The notes beneath the pieces are model-generated. The model was given only the letters and a program-made list of their open reading frames with translations. It had not been told where the DNA came from and did not search any database. A DNA stretch of 64,000 nucleotides from assembly GCA_900768185.1 (NCBI GenBank), contig CAAGCB010000013.1, positions 91,027-155,026 of the forward strand, written 5' to 3'. The DNA is from Alphaproteobacteria bacterium. GTDB lineage: Bacteria; Pseudomonadota; Alphaproteobacteria; CAAGCB01; CAG-977. The first letter of the stretch is position 1. The number at the start of each line of letters is the position of its first letter. This document shows, in pieces, positions 1-7,063 of this stretch. The position numbers were made by a program, and so were the translations under genes.

Positions 1-2
1 AC

Positions 3-149
3 GCGCCGCCCGATTTGTTCACCGGTGACAAAAAAGTGTCTTTTTCCGCGCCGTGGGACGGAGTCGCGGGAATCAGAATCGAACAGGATCAGCCTTTGCC
101 GCTGACGGTGTCGGGAATATTCCCGACGGTGTCCGTTCATAAACTTTAA
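3..149 (+). CDS. C-terminal end of a phage virion-type protein (partial)
   Basis: Only the last 48 residues are in the window; the 5' part lies to the left. The visible frame ends at TAA and is followed after 19 bases by a gene with a perfect AGGAGG. The tail contains a stretch resembling the ends of podovirus-like structural proteins (a glycine/proline turn, then a beta-rich ending), and it precedes another virion-type gene and a lysis cassette. That context makes a tail or head-associated protein likely. No domain can be assigned with confidence from so short a piece. Confidence 0.5.
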   Translation, partial: APPDLFTGDKKVSFSAPWDGVAGIRIEQDQPLPLTVSGIFPTVSVHKL

Positions 150-168
150 TAAATGAAGGAGGTTTGTC

Positions 169-576
169 ATGACAACGAAAAAAAACGCGGCATCGTCTTT
201 CGCCGATAGCGCGAAAACGACGCTGACTTTACTGAAAAACTGGGACGGCGGAAACGGCGACGCCGACGATTACAACGCCGAAGCCGATGAAGCATTACGT
301 CAAGCCGATAGGGACGTTCGTGAAATCCGGCGTAAAAACGCCGAGGAAAAAGGCGAAAACATCGCCCGCGCGGGATCGTCGGGCATTGACGTTTCGTCCT
401 ATAACGACGCGTTGCTTTACAACGATTTAAAGGCGGCGCGCGACGCTTTTGACGTTCGGGAACGGGCGCGTGAAAAGGCAGGCGTTCTGCGGCGCAAGGC
501 AAGCCGTTCGCGCGTCGGGGCGACGGATCGGGCGTTGGCGTTTTCCGTCAATCTTTTGAAAAACATCGGCGGATAA
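169..576 (+). CDS. Phage internal virion-type protein, alanine/charged helical
   Basis: This is a 135-residue, highly charged, probably all-helical soluble protein. It starts at an ATG preceded by AGGAGG. Residues about 35-115 have the layout seen in small podovirus internal virion or scaffold-like proteins: an Asn/Ala-rich helix, an RAGSSGIDV segment (commonly A-S-G-V-D in relatives), then a helix of Asp/Ala/Arg repeats. It sits between a truncated virion gene and the lysis genes, the usual place for late structural genes. The precise role (internal core, ejection or scaffold) cannot be read from the sequence. The family resemblance is from memory of the motif pattern. Confidence 0.5.
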   Translation: MTTKKNAASSFADSAKTTLTLLKNWDGGNGDADDYNAEADEALRQADRDVREIRRKNAEEKGENIARAGSSGIDVSSYNDALLYNDLKAARDAFDVRERAREKAGVLRRKASRSRVGATDRALAFSVNLLKNIGG

Positions 577-587
577 GGGAGGGAAAA

Positions 588-752
588 ATGGACAATGTCA
601 AAGAAGGCGTCACAATATCGGCAGGGCTGACCGCACCCGCGTGGATGCCGATATTCAACGAATGGATCGGGTGCTTGATCGGCATCGCGACGCTGATTTA
701 CATCTGCGCCAAAACGTATGTCCTGTTGCGCCGTTCGGGGGAAGCCGAATGA
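588..752 (+). CDS. Small holin-like membrane protein
   Basis: A 54-residue protein, starting at the ATG that follows GGGAGGGAAAA. One clear hydrophobic segment runs from about residue 17 to 45 (tryptophan- and isoleucine-rich), followed by a short basic tail. Its stop overlaps the start of the endolysin gene by four bases (ATGA), so the two are translationally coupled. A single- or weakly two-span membrane protein directly before an endolysin is the normal position of a holin, which opens the inner membrane at lysis. Assignment rests on position and hydrophobicity, not on a recognised family. Confidence 0.6.
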   Translation: MDNVKEGVTISAGLTAPAWMPIFNEWIGCLIGIATLIYICAKTYVLLRRSGEAE

Positions 753-1258
753 TCTCCCGTGACGCGCTGAACAAAATAAAGAGGTTCGAAGGCTTCGCAC
801 CGCTTGAATACACTTGCGTCGCGGGGAAAAGAACCATCGGATACGGACATGTTTTGCGACCGGACGAAAACTATGTCGCCGGCGTGACTGAAAAACAGGC
901 GGAAATTCTGCTGGCGCAAGACGTCGCCGCCGCGGAAGCGGTCGTTGACGGCGGCGTGGAAGTCGACCTTTGCCGCCGCCAGCGCGAGGCTTTGGTCAGT
1001 TTCGCGTTTAACGTCGGCGCGCGCGCTTTTTTTCTGTCGTCGTTGCGGCGTGTTTTAAACGCCGGACATTACGATCAGGTGCCGCAGCAGATGATGCGCT
1101 GGGTTTATGCGAACGGGAAAATCTGTGCCGGATTGGTGAAACGCCGCAGGGCGGAAGCGTTTTGGTTTTCCGGCAAAACGCCCGCCGCCTGTCAAAAGAA
1201 AACGGAACGGCAAAAACGTTCCGTTTTTTCATCGTTGCAAAGAAAGGAAAAAAAATGA
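749..1258 (+). CDS. Phage endolysin, GH24 lysozyme
   Basis: A 169-residue muramidase that cleaves the MurNAc-GlcNAc bond of peptidoglycan at the end of the phage cycle. The start is the ATG overlapping the holin-like stop; a longer upstream frame would run through the holin gene. The catalytic triad spacing of the P21/T4-like family is complete: E14, eight residues, C23, five residues, T29, followed by IGYGH. A second conserved block, ALVSFAFNVG, lies near residue 90. There is no secretory or SAR signal at the N terminus, which fits release through a holin. The last ~20 residues are lysine-rich and unlike the family, and their codons form a terminator-like hairpin. Its stop overlaps the next start (ATGA). 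Confidence 0.9.
   Translation: MISRDALNKIKRFEGFAPLEYTCVAGKRTIGYGHVLRPDENYVAGVTEKQAEILLAQDVAAAEAVVDGGVEVDLCRRQREALVSFAFNVGARAFFLSSLRRVLNAGHYDQVPQQMMRWVYANGKICAGLVKRRRAEAFWFSGKTPAACQKKTERQKRSVFSSLQRKEKK
1199..1229 (+). terminator. Intrinsic-terminator-like hairpin inside the endolysin 3' end
   Basis: An 11-bp perfect stem (1199-1209 with 1217-1227) encloses a seven-base loop, and the right arm runs into six consecutive T. It lies about 30 bases upstream of the endolysin stop codon, inside the reading frame. If it terminates, the transcript ends before the stop and the three downstream lysis genes depend on read-through or antitermination. The structure is visible; its activity is inferred. Confidence 0.55.
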
Positions 1259-1449
1259 ATATGGAAGTGATTGCGGATTTTATGGAACAGGCTTTGTTTT
1301 GGTTCGGAACGGTTGTCGCCGCGGCGTCGATCATCGTCAAAGCGACGCCTACGCAAAAAGACGACGCCGTTTTGGCGAAAATCGTCAGGGTGCTGGATTT
1401 GTTTTCCGTCGTGAACGCGAAAATCAGGGAAGACAAAGCGAAAGAATGA
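1255..1449 (+). CDS. Small phage membrane protein of the lysis cassette
   Basis: A 64-residue protein whose ATG overlaps the endolysin stop (ATGA) and whose stop overlaps the following start. Residues about 12-30 form one hydrophobic segment. After it comes an ATPTQKDDAVLAKIVRVLDL motif, which recurs in small proteins next to endolysin genes of alphaproteobacterial phages. It is probably a second holin or a holin-associated protein. The role is inferred from position and motif; there is no catalytic signature. Confidence 0.55.
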   Translation: MNMEVIADFMEQALFWFGTVVAAASIIVKATPTQKDDAVLAKIVRVLDLFSVVNAKIREDKAKE

Positions 1450-1646
1450 ACAATGCCGTTTTGGGTTTTATCGCCGTTGTTTCAATCGGCGCGTCTTGCT
1501 TTTTGGCGTTTTGTTTCGGCAAAGCGCGCGGAGAAGCCGAATGCGAAAGGAAAAAATCGGAATCGGCGGCGTTCGCGCGCCGCGTTCGCCGCGGTTTGCG
1601 TGACGATGCTGTTGTCAAGCGGCTGCACGACGTGTTTAAACGGTGA
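1446..1646 (+). CDS. Rz-like inner-membrane spanin subunit
   Basis: A 66-residue protein coupled to the preceding gene by ATGA. It has an N-terminal hydrophobic anchor (about residues 4-24) followed by a charged, Glu/Lys/Arg-rich segment that would lie in the periplasm. Another open frame with a lipoprotein signal is embedded in it in a different frame, which is the classic Rz/Rz1 arrangement used to fuse inner and outer membranes in the last step of lysis. It is shorter than typical Rz proteins. The assignment is positional. Confidence 0.55.
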   Translation: MNNAVLGFIAVVSIGASCFLAFCFGKARGEAECERKKSESAAFARRVRRGLRDDAVVKRLHDVFKR

Positions 1647-1752
1647 TTTCTGCGCGCTCTACCGTCCCGTTTATCCCGATTATGAAAAAGACACGCCGGA
1701 AACGATTCGCCGGATTGACGAAAACAATATCGTTTATTTGCAATGTCTGTGA
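1453..1752 (+). CDS. Rz1-like outer-membrane lipoprotein spanin (nested in Rz)
   Basis: This frame overlaps the Rz-like gene almost completely and continues beyond it. It has an arginine-rich n-region, a hydrophobic stretch (AAFAAVCVTMLLSSGC) and a lipobox cysteine encoded at 1624-1626. The mature part is short and contains the C-x-A-x-x-RPVY...TPETIRRIDENN...C pattern seen in o-spanin-like proteins of alphaproteobacterial phages. The true start is unclear: the ATG at 1453 gives an unusually long leader, and the only later in-frame starts (a GTG and an ATG) leave very short ones. It ends directly against a terminator. Confidence 0.65.
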   Translation: MPFWVLSPLFQSARLAFWRFVSAKRAEKPNAKGKNRNRRRSRAAFAAVCVTMLLSSGCTTCLNGDFCALYRPVYPDYEKDTPETIRRIDENNIVYLQCL

Positions 1753-1778
1753 AAAAGCCCCGCTTCGGCGGGGCTTTT
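1753..1778. terminator. Strong bidirectional intrinsic terminator
   Basis: A GC-rich seven-base stem with a TTCG tetraloop is flanked by A4-5 and T4 runs. It lies between the prophage lysis genes and the convergent Sel1-repeat gene, so it can stop transcription from both sides. Confidence 0.9.
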
Positions 1779-1784
1779 CGCATA

Positions 1785-2654
1785 TCAGAAATTCGCTTCG
1801 CCGCCGGAATCGGGCGCCGCCGGAGACGCGTCATCGCCGAAATTCCGCCAGTCTTCTTTCTGTTCCGCCGGTTCTTCCTGTTCGCTTCTCCGGCGTCGGC
1901 GGCGAGCGAAACCTTCGTCGTCGTTTTCGCCGTCGGGCGCGCCGCCCGCGAACGGGAAGGCGGTCTGTTCCGTTTTTGCGTTTTTCGCTTTGTTTTTCAA
2001 TGACGCCGCTTTCATCTTTTTCTGCTGGTCGCGGATCAACGCTTCAATCAAGGGGTTTTCAACGGTGTTCTTCTTTTCCTCTTTGATGTCGTATTTGGCG
2101 ATATCGACGCCGAAATCCTTGTATTCCTTCGCGACTTTCATATCCAGTTTGTCGACTTCGTCCTGTTGTTTCTGATCAAACAGGTCAATCAGTTTCAGCG
2201 TGCTTTGAATCATCGGATTCGCCAGCGAAATTTCGTCCAGAGACATATTCGTTTCCAGCTTGTTTCGATAGGGGATCGCGTCTTGGTTTCCCAATAAAAC
2301 AGCCGTTTGATACCATTTATAGGCAAAAATTTTGCTTTGGCTGACACCGTTGCCCATTTCGTAAAGTTTTCCCAATTCCAGCTGGGACGGCGTGTGATTG
2401 CGCATCGCCGCCGATGTAAAGCAGTCAGCCGCCGCCATGAACGCGTCGCTGTTCGCGTCGCTGATTAACAGCATGCCGCGTTCGTACAAGGCTTCGGGAT
2501 CCGTCATTTTGGCGCAGACCGAGCTGGCGTTGATGTATTTTGACAAAGTGTTTTCCTGTTCGCCTTCGCTTTCCTTGAACGCGGTGGGAGCCTGCGCGCA
2601 GACGCCGGACGCCGCGGCGAAAAACAACGCAAAAGAAAGAAATGCCTTGAACAC
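1785..2654 (-). CDS. Secreted Sel1-repeat protein
   Basis: A 289-residue protein with a signal peptide ending near VCAQA (residues 1-21). Residues about 55-125 contain Sel1-like (TPR-related) helical repeats, including LGKLYEMGNGV and AYKWYQTAVLLGN. The C-terminal third is low-complexity, with a poly-arginine patch followed by Glu/Ala/Pro/Gly-rich sequence, and is probably disordered. The start is GTG at 2654 with GGAT upstream. Such repeats usually scaffold protein-protein contacts in the periplasm; the partner is unknown. Two more Sel1 proteins flank the neighbouring DsbD-like gene. Confidence 0.8.
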   Translation of the reverse strand: MFKAFLSFALFFAAASGVCAQAPTAFKESEGEQENTLSKYINASSVCAKMTDPEALYERGMLLISDANSDAFMAAADCFTSAAMRNHTPSQLELGKLYEMGNGVSQSKIFAYKWYQTAVLLGNQDAIPYRNKLETNMSLDEISLANPMIQSTLKLIDLFDQKQQDEVDKLDMKVAKEYKDFGVDIAKYDIKEEKKNTVENPLIEALIRDQQKKMKAASLKNKAKNAKTEQTAFPFAGGAPDGENDDEGFARRRRRRSEQEEPAEQKEDWRNFGDDASPAAPDSGGEANF

Positions 2655-2740
2655 TGGGTCGTATCCTTAAATAATGGTGTTGTCCGACAGGCGGTCGCAA
2701 AACCGCCATTTGCGAAAATTTTAATCTAAACGGTCGAAAA

Positions 2741-4777
2741 ATGAAACGGATTTTATGTGTTTTTTCTTTTTTCCTGCTTTTGTTTCCTTTTCGCGCGGGG
2801 GGAGAGGAAACGCCGCATGCCGAACTGTTGGCGCAAAAGGAAACCGTCGCGGCGGGAGAATCGTTTTTTCTGGCGTTGAAGATTAAATTGAAAGCGGGCG
2901 AACACGTTTATTGGAAAAACGCGGGGGACGCCGGCGAAGCCGTCGAATTGACGCTGAATTTGCCCGACGGTTTCAGGGAAACGGGGCGCTACTGGCTTGT
3001 TCCCGAACGAATCGGCGCGGACGGTTTCGTCGAATACGGATACAGCGGAAACGCCGCGTATTTTCCCGTTCGGATCAAAGCGCCGGACGTGTTGCCCGAT
3101 GGGGTGTTCGAAATCGCGGGGCGTGCGGTGTGGTTGGCGTGCGGCGACGAATGCGTCCCGATGGCGCAGGACGTGGCGTTGGTGATGGTGGCGCGAAACG
3201 GTTTGCCCGCTTTTGAAAACGCCGAAGTCGCCGAGGCTGTCGCCTCTTTGCCTCCAAAAGACGAAACGGCGGTTTTTTTTGAAACGCCCGAAACGCTGGT
3301 TTTATCGGCAAACGCGCCGGAACGCGCGAAAACAGCGTACTTTTTTCCTTCAAAGCCGAACGTTTTAACCCATTCCGCGCCGCAATCGATGAAAATCGGG
3401 AACGGCAAAGCGTTTCTGTTTTTGAAAAAAGCGGCGCAAGAGGATTACTCTCCCGTTGAAAAACTGGACGGAACGCTTGTTTTCTATACCGCGTCGGGCG
3501 ATGTCGCCGCGGCGTTTGAAATCGACGCGCCGCAGTCTGCCGAAAATTTGCCCGTATTCGACGAACCCGTCGTTTTAAAGGATTTCCTGTTTGCGCTGGC
3601 GTTGGCGTTTGCGGGCGGTTTGCTGTTGAACGTGATGCCGTGTGTTTTTCCCGTTTTGTCGCTGAAAGCGTTTCGATTGATCAAATCCGGCGATATCGAT
3701 CCCGCCGCGCGCCGGAAATCGGGCGTGTTGTATGCGACCGGAGTGCTGGCGTCCTTTGCCGCCGTCGCGGGCGTTTTGATCGCGCTTCGATCGGCGGGCG
3801 CGGAACTGGGCTGGGGGTTTCAGCTGCAATATCCGCCGTTCGTTTTGGGATTGAGTTTGTTTATGTTTTTTCTGGGACTGGTGTTTTCCGATATTGTCGT
3901 CATCGGAAACGGATTGGCTGCGTTCGGACGGAACGTCGGAAAAAACTGGGGCGATTTCGGAACGGGCGTTTTGGCGGTCGTTGTCGCCAGTCCCTGCGCC
4001 GCGCCGTTTATGGGGACGGCTTTGGGTTTCGGATTGATGAGTCCGCCGTTCATTACCGTTTGCGTTTTTCTGGCGATGGGAATCGGGCTGGCTTTTCCGT
4101 TTGTTTTGCTGGATTTCGTTCCGTCGTTTGCGAAAAGACTGCCCAAAGCGGGGACATGGACGGTGCTGACGCGTCATTTGCTGGCGTTTCCGTTGTACGG
4201 GGCGGCGGCGTGGCTGTTATGGGTTTTGACGGCGCAAGAGGGCGATGCCGCGCTGGCGATCGGGCTGGCGGGACTGATCGCCGTCGCGTTCGCTTCGGCT
4301 TTCGCGGGGGCGGCGCAAGAAAACGGACGACTGAAAAAAACGTCGGTCGTTGTGACGATTGCCGCCGTTTTGTTTGTCGGATACGCGTTGACGGCGGTGT
4401 CGCCGTCAACCGTCGCGGCGCGAAAGGCGGAACGGATTGACTGGCAGTCCTATGACGCGGCGCAAATTCAGGAATACCGCCGCGCGGGCGTTCCCGTGTT
4501 TATCAAATTTTCGGCAAAGTGGTGTCTGACCTGTCTTGTTAACGAAAAGACGGCGTTTTCGTCCGCCGAAGTCGCGGCGGCTTTCCGTCAAAAGGGCGTT
4601 GCCGCGTTTTCGGCGGATTGGACGAACCGCGACGGAGCCGTCACCGCCGCGCTGGAAAGCTTCGGCAGAGGCGGAATACCGCTGTACGTCTATTACGCGC
4701 CGCATGCCGAACAACCCGTTTTGCTGCCGCAACTGGTCACGTCAGGCGTGTTGACGGATTTAGTCGGAAAGTTGTGA
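2741..4777 (+). CDS. dsbD: DsbD/ScsB-type thiol:disulfide interchange protein
   Basis: A 678-residue inner-membrane protein that carries electrons from cytoplasmic thioredoxin to periplasmic thiols. The order is: signal peptide (1-21); an N-terminal beta-sandwich domain with a cysteine pair (C134, C138); a CcdA-like membrane domain with C301 in NVMPCVFPVL and C419 in ASPCAAPF; and a C-terminal thioredoxin domain with WCLTC (C595, C598). All three redox pairs are present, so the relay should work. It stands alone on the plus strand between Sel1-repeat genes and ends one base before the next, convergent gene. Its periplasmic clients could include the TlpA-like protein encoded at 43848-44564. 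Confidence 0.93.
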   Translation: MKRILCVFSFFLLLFPFRAGGEETPHAELLAQKETVAAGESFFLALKIKLKAGEHVYWKNAGDAGEAVELTLNLPDGFRETGRYWLVPERIGADGFVEYGYSGNAAYFPVRIKAPDVLPDGVFEIAGRAVWLACGDECVPMAQDVALVMVARNGLPAFENAEVAEAVASLPPKDETAVFFETPETLVLSANAPERAKTAYFFPSKPNVLTHSAPQSMKIGNGKAFLFLKKAAQEDYSPVEKLDGTLVFYTASGDVAAAFEIDAPQSAENLPVFDEPVVLKDFLFALALAFAGGLLLNVMPCVFPVLSLKAFRLIKSGDIDPAARRKSGVLYATGVLASFAAVAGVLIALRSAGAELGWGFQLQYPPFVLGLSLFMFFLGLVFSDIVVIGNGLAAFGRNVGKNWGDFGTGVLAVVVASPCAAPFMGTALGFGLMSPPFITVCVFLAMGIGLAFPFVLLDFVPSFAKRLPKAGTWTVLTRHLLAFPLYGAAAWLLWVLTAQEGDAALAIGLAGLIAVAFASAFAGAAQENGRLKKTSVVVTIAAVLFVGYALTAVSPSTVAARKAERIDWQSYDAAQIQEYRRAGVPVFIKFSAKWCLTCLVNEKTAFSSAEVAAAFRQKGVAAFSADWTNRDGAVTAALESFGRGGIPLYVYYAPHAEQPVLLPQLVTSGVLTDLVGKL

Positions 4778-6241
4778 TTATTTCGGGTCTTTGCCTTTGA
4801 TCGCGACGATTTTAATCGTGTGGGGAAAGATTTTTTCCCCTTTCGGCAGTTTTTTGCGCGGGACAAAACGCACGACCGCCGTTCCCGCGCGTCGGATCCT
4901 GAATTTGCGGCTCAACCAGCTTTCCGCACGCTTTTCTTTGTCGGGCAGAGGCGTCAGGACGAAAGAACCCGCCGTTTCCAAAACGGATTGGGGATCGTGC
5001 AAAATGATGTCGTATCCCGTGTTTTGAATGTAGTAGTGTCCGCCTTTGCGCGTCGCGGGCGTTTCGAACAGCGGCGTTAAGACGGTCAGTGTCAGAATGT
5101 CGCCGACGGACAGCGGGACGGCGCTTTTTTCATGTTTCAGCGTCAGGTGGACGTAGCGCGGATCGGCGGGGCGGAAATAAAGCGCGGCGATGGCGTCCGC
5201 GTCTTCGGGCGACGGGGCGGGCAAAGCTTTGCCCGTCAGGGCGGGGTCGGCTTCTCCGTTCGAATCCAATCCGACCCACGATGGCATCAGCGGAAAGAAA
5301 ACCTTGTACCTGTTGTCGAAAGCGTCTTTTGAAACGAATTTCATGAACGCCGTTTCCTCGATCATGTTTTCGGGCGGTTCGGGCAGGGATTGCGGAACCG
5401 CGACGCCGTTCAAATCGTCGGACGTTAAAATCGCGTTCATTTCGAACGGGCGGAATTTTGCCAGATAAGCGCGATGGAACGTCGACAGGTTTTTGTCCGC
5501 TTTTTGACGCAAATCTTGCGCGGCGGCGATTTTTTTCTTGTCGTCTTGCGGCAGTCGTCTGACCGCCAGATCGGAAAACAGCCATGCTTTCAGCCGGTTT
5601 TTACCGTCGCCGTACAACCGCGCCAGATTGTACAGGGCGAAAGAATTACCGTTTTCAACCGATTTTTTATAAAGTTCCAGAGCCTTTACGTTGTCGCGCG
5701 GCGTTCCGATGCCGTAACGGCGATAGAATCCCGCCGAATTCATGGCGGACGCGTGTCCGTTTTCGGCGGCGGCGTCAAACCAGCGCAGCGCCGTTTTGAA
5801 ATCGTGCGGAACGCCGATGCCTTCCTGATACAGCAATCCCAGTTGGAAGGCGGCTTTCGGCGTTCCTTTGCGGGCTTCGGCGGTCAGCGCGGTGACATAA
5901 GCCGCCCCCGAAATGCCGCTGACTTCTTGCGTGAATCGGGCGACCATGCCCAGCTTTTCAAAACGCGTCAAATCGCCTTTGCGCAGTTCTCCGGCGAATA
6001 TTGCGGACGAATCGCCGTTTTCGCGATTCTGCTTTTCCAGCATCAAAGAACAAACTTTGACGACGTAGGCGGCGCTGGGCTGTTCTTTTTCATACTTTTT
6101 CATAATGCGTAAAGCTTCGGCGCAGTTGCCCGCGTTGTAGGCTTCGACGCCGACTTCGAACGAATCGCGGTCGACGGTTTGCGCCCGAACCGGCGGCGCG
6201 CCGGTCAGCAAAAGGAAAAAGATTAAAGCCGCCGTTTTCAT
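4778..6241 (-). CDS. Secreted Sel1-repeat protein with large C-terminal domain
   Basis: A 487-residue protein with a signal peptide ending near VRAQT. Several Sel1-like repeats occupy residues about 110-230 (for example AAFQLGLLYQEGIGVP, WFDAAAENGHASAMNSAGF and LYKKSVENGNSFALYNLARL). The C-terminal 250 residues are a separate, beta-rich region that I do not recognise. Its ATG overlaps the stop of the upstream gene (6238) by four bases, so the two are co-translated and probably work together. It ends back-to-back with dsbD. A role in envelope protein assembly is plausible but unproven. Confidence 0.78.
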   Translation of the reverse strand: MKTAALIFFLLLTGAPPVRAQTVDRDSFEVGVEAYNAGNCAEALRIMKKYEKEQPSAAYVVKVCSLMLEKQNRENGDSSAIFAGELRKGDLTRFEKLGMVARFTQEVSGISGAAYVTALTAEARKGTPKAAFQLGLLYQEGIGVPHDFKTALRWFDAAAENGHASAMNSAGFYRRYGIGTPRDNVKALELYKKSVENGNSFALYNLARLYGDGKNRLKAWLFSDLAVRRLPQDDKKKIAAAQDLRQKADKNLSTFHRAYLAKFRPFEMNAILTSDDLNGVAVPQSLPEPPENMIEETAFMKFVSKDAFDNRYKVFFPLMPSWVGLDSNGEADPALTGKALPAPSPEDADAIAALYFRPADPRYVHLTLKHEKSAVPLSVGDILTLTVLTPLFETPATRKGGHYYIQNTGYDIILHDPQSVLETAGSFVLTPLPDKEKRAESWLSRKFRIRRAGTAVVRFVPRKKLPKGEKIFPHTIKIVAIKGKDPK

Positions 6242-6936
6242 GGGGTTATTTTTTCGATATAGTCGGCGGGACGGTTTTGAAAGATGTTTTCGAATTTCAC
6301 TTGCCCCTTGATGCTTTGTTCCCAGCGTTCGACTTCTTTTTTATCGGGTTTGACGTTTTTTCCCCCGTTTTGATAAATTAAAAGCAGCGCTATTTTCGCG
6401 CCCTGATTGCCGTTTCTGGCGGCGCGTTTATAGTATTCGACGGCTTTGGGAACGTCCTTAATGACGTTTTCACCGTTTTCATACCAGCGCGCCAGCATCA
6501 TTTGGGCTTCGACATCATTGGCGTCCGCGGCTTTTTGAGCGTAGGAAAGCGCTTTTTTAAAGTCGTTTTTGACGTATTTTTCATCAAGGTCGGTGTATAA
6601 AACCGCCAGTGTCGTCATCGCGGGCGCGAATCCCCCTTCCGCCGCGCGTTCATAGTATTTCAAGGCTTTATCGGCGTCGGCTTCGATTCCCCGACCCGAC
6701 AGGTGCATCGCCCCCAAAACAAAAGCGGCGTCCGGCACGTTCATCGAATCCGCCTGCGCCAGAAAAGTCATCGCGTTTTTATAATCGCCCCGCTCATACT
6801 GTGCCAAAGCCTGCTCCATCACGGGAACGTCGGGCGTTCTGGGCGTGTGCCTGACATAGGAGAACAGCATTCCCGCCAGCAAAACGGCGGCGCAGATAAA
6901 GGATTTTTTCCCGAACGCTTGTTTTTCAATCGCCAT
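6238..6936 (-). CDS. Membrane-anchored Sel1-repeat protein
   Basis: A 232-residue protein with an N-terminal hydrophobic anchor (about residues 12-27) that lacks an obvious cleavage site, so it is likely tethered with the repeats outside. Four or so Sel1-like repeats follow (ALAQYERGDYKNAMTFLAQA, FVLGAMHLSGRGIEADADKA, LYTDLDEKYVKNDFKKALSY, LARWYENGENVIKDVPKAVE). It starts at ATG 6936 and is the first gene of a two-gene unit with the Sel1 protein downstream, overlapping by ATGA. The partner proteins are unknown. Confidence 0.78.
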   Translation of the reverse strand: MAIEKQAFGKKSFICAAVLLAGMLFSYVRHTPRTPDVPVMEQALAQYERGDYKNAMTFLAQADSMNVPDAAFVLGAMHLSGRGIEADADKALKYYERAAEGGFAPAMTTLAVLYTDLDEKYVKNDFKKALSYAQKAADANDVEAQMMLARWYENGENVIKDVPKAVEYYKRAARNGNQGAKIALLLIYQNGGKNVKPDKKEVERWEQSIKGQVKFENIFQNRPADYIEKITP

Positions 6937-7063
6937 TGAGAACCTCTTACATAAAAAGCACGAAAAAGTATAGCCGCCGAATTGTTTTTAAAAGGTAAAA
7001 GGATTGAACGGACGGGATAATTCTGCTACCTTTTTCCCGCTTTTTACAAAGGGGGGCGATCCG

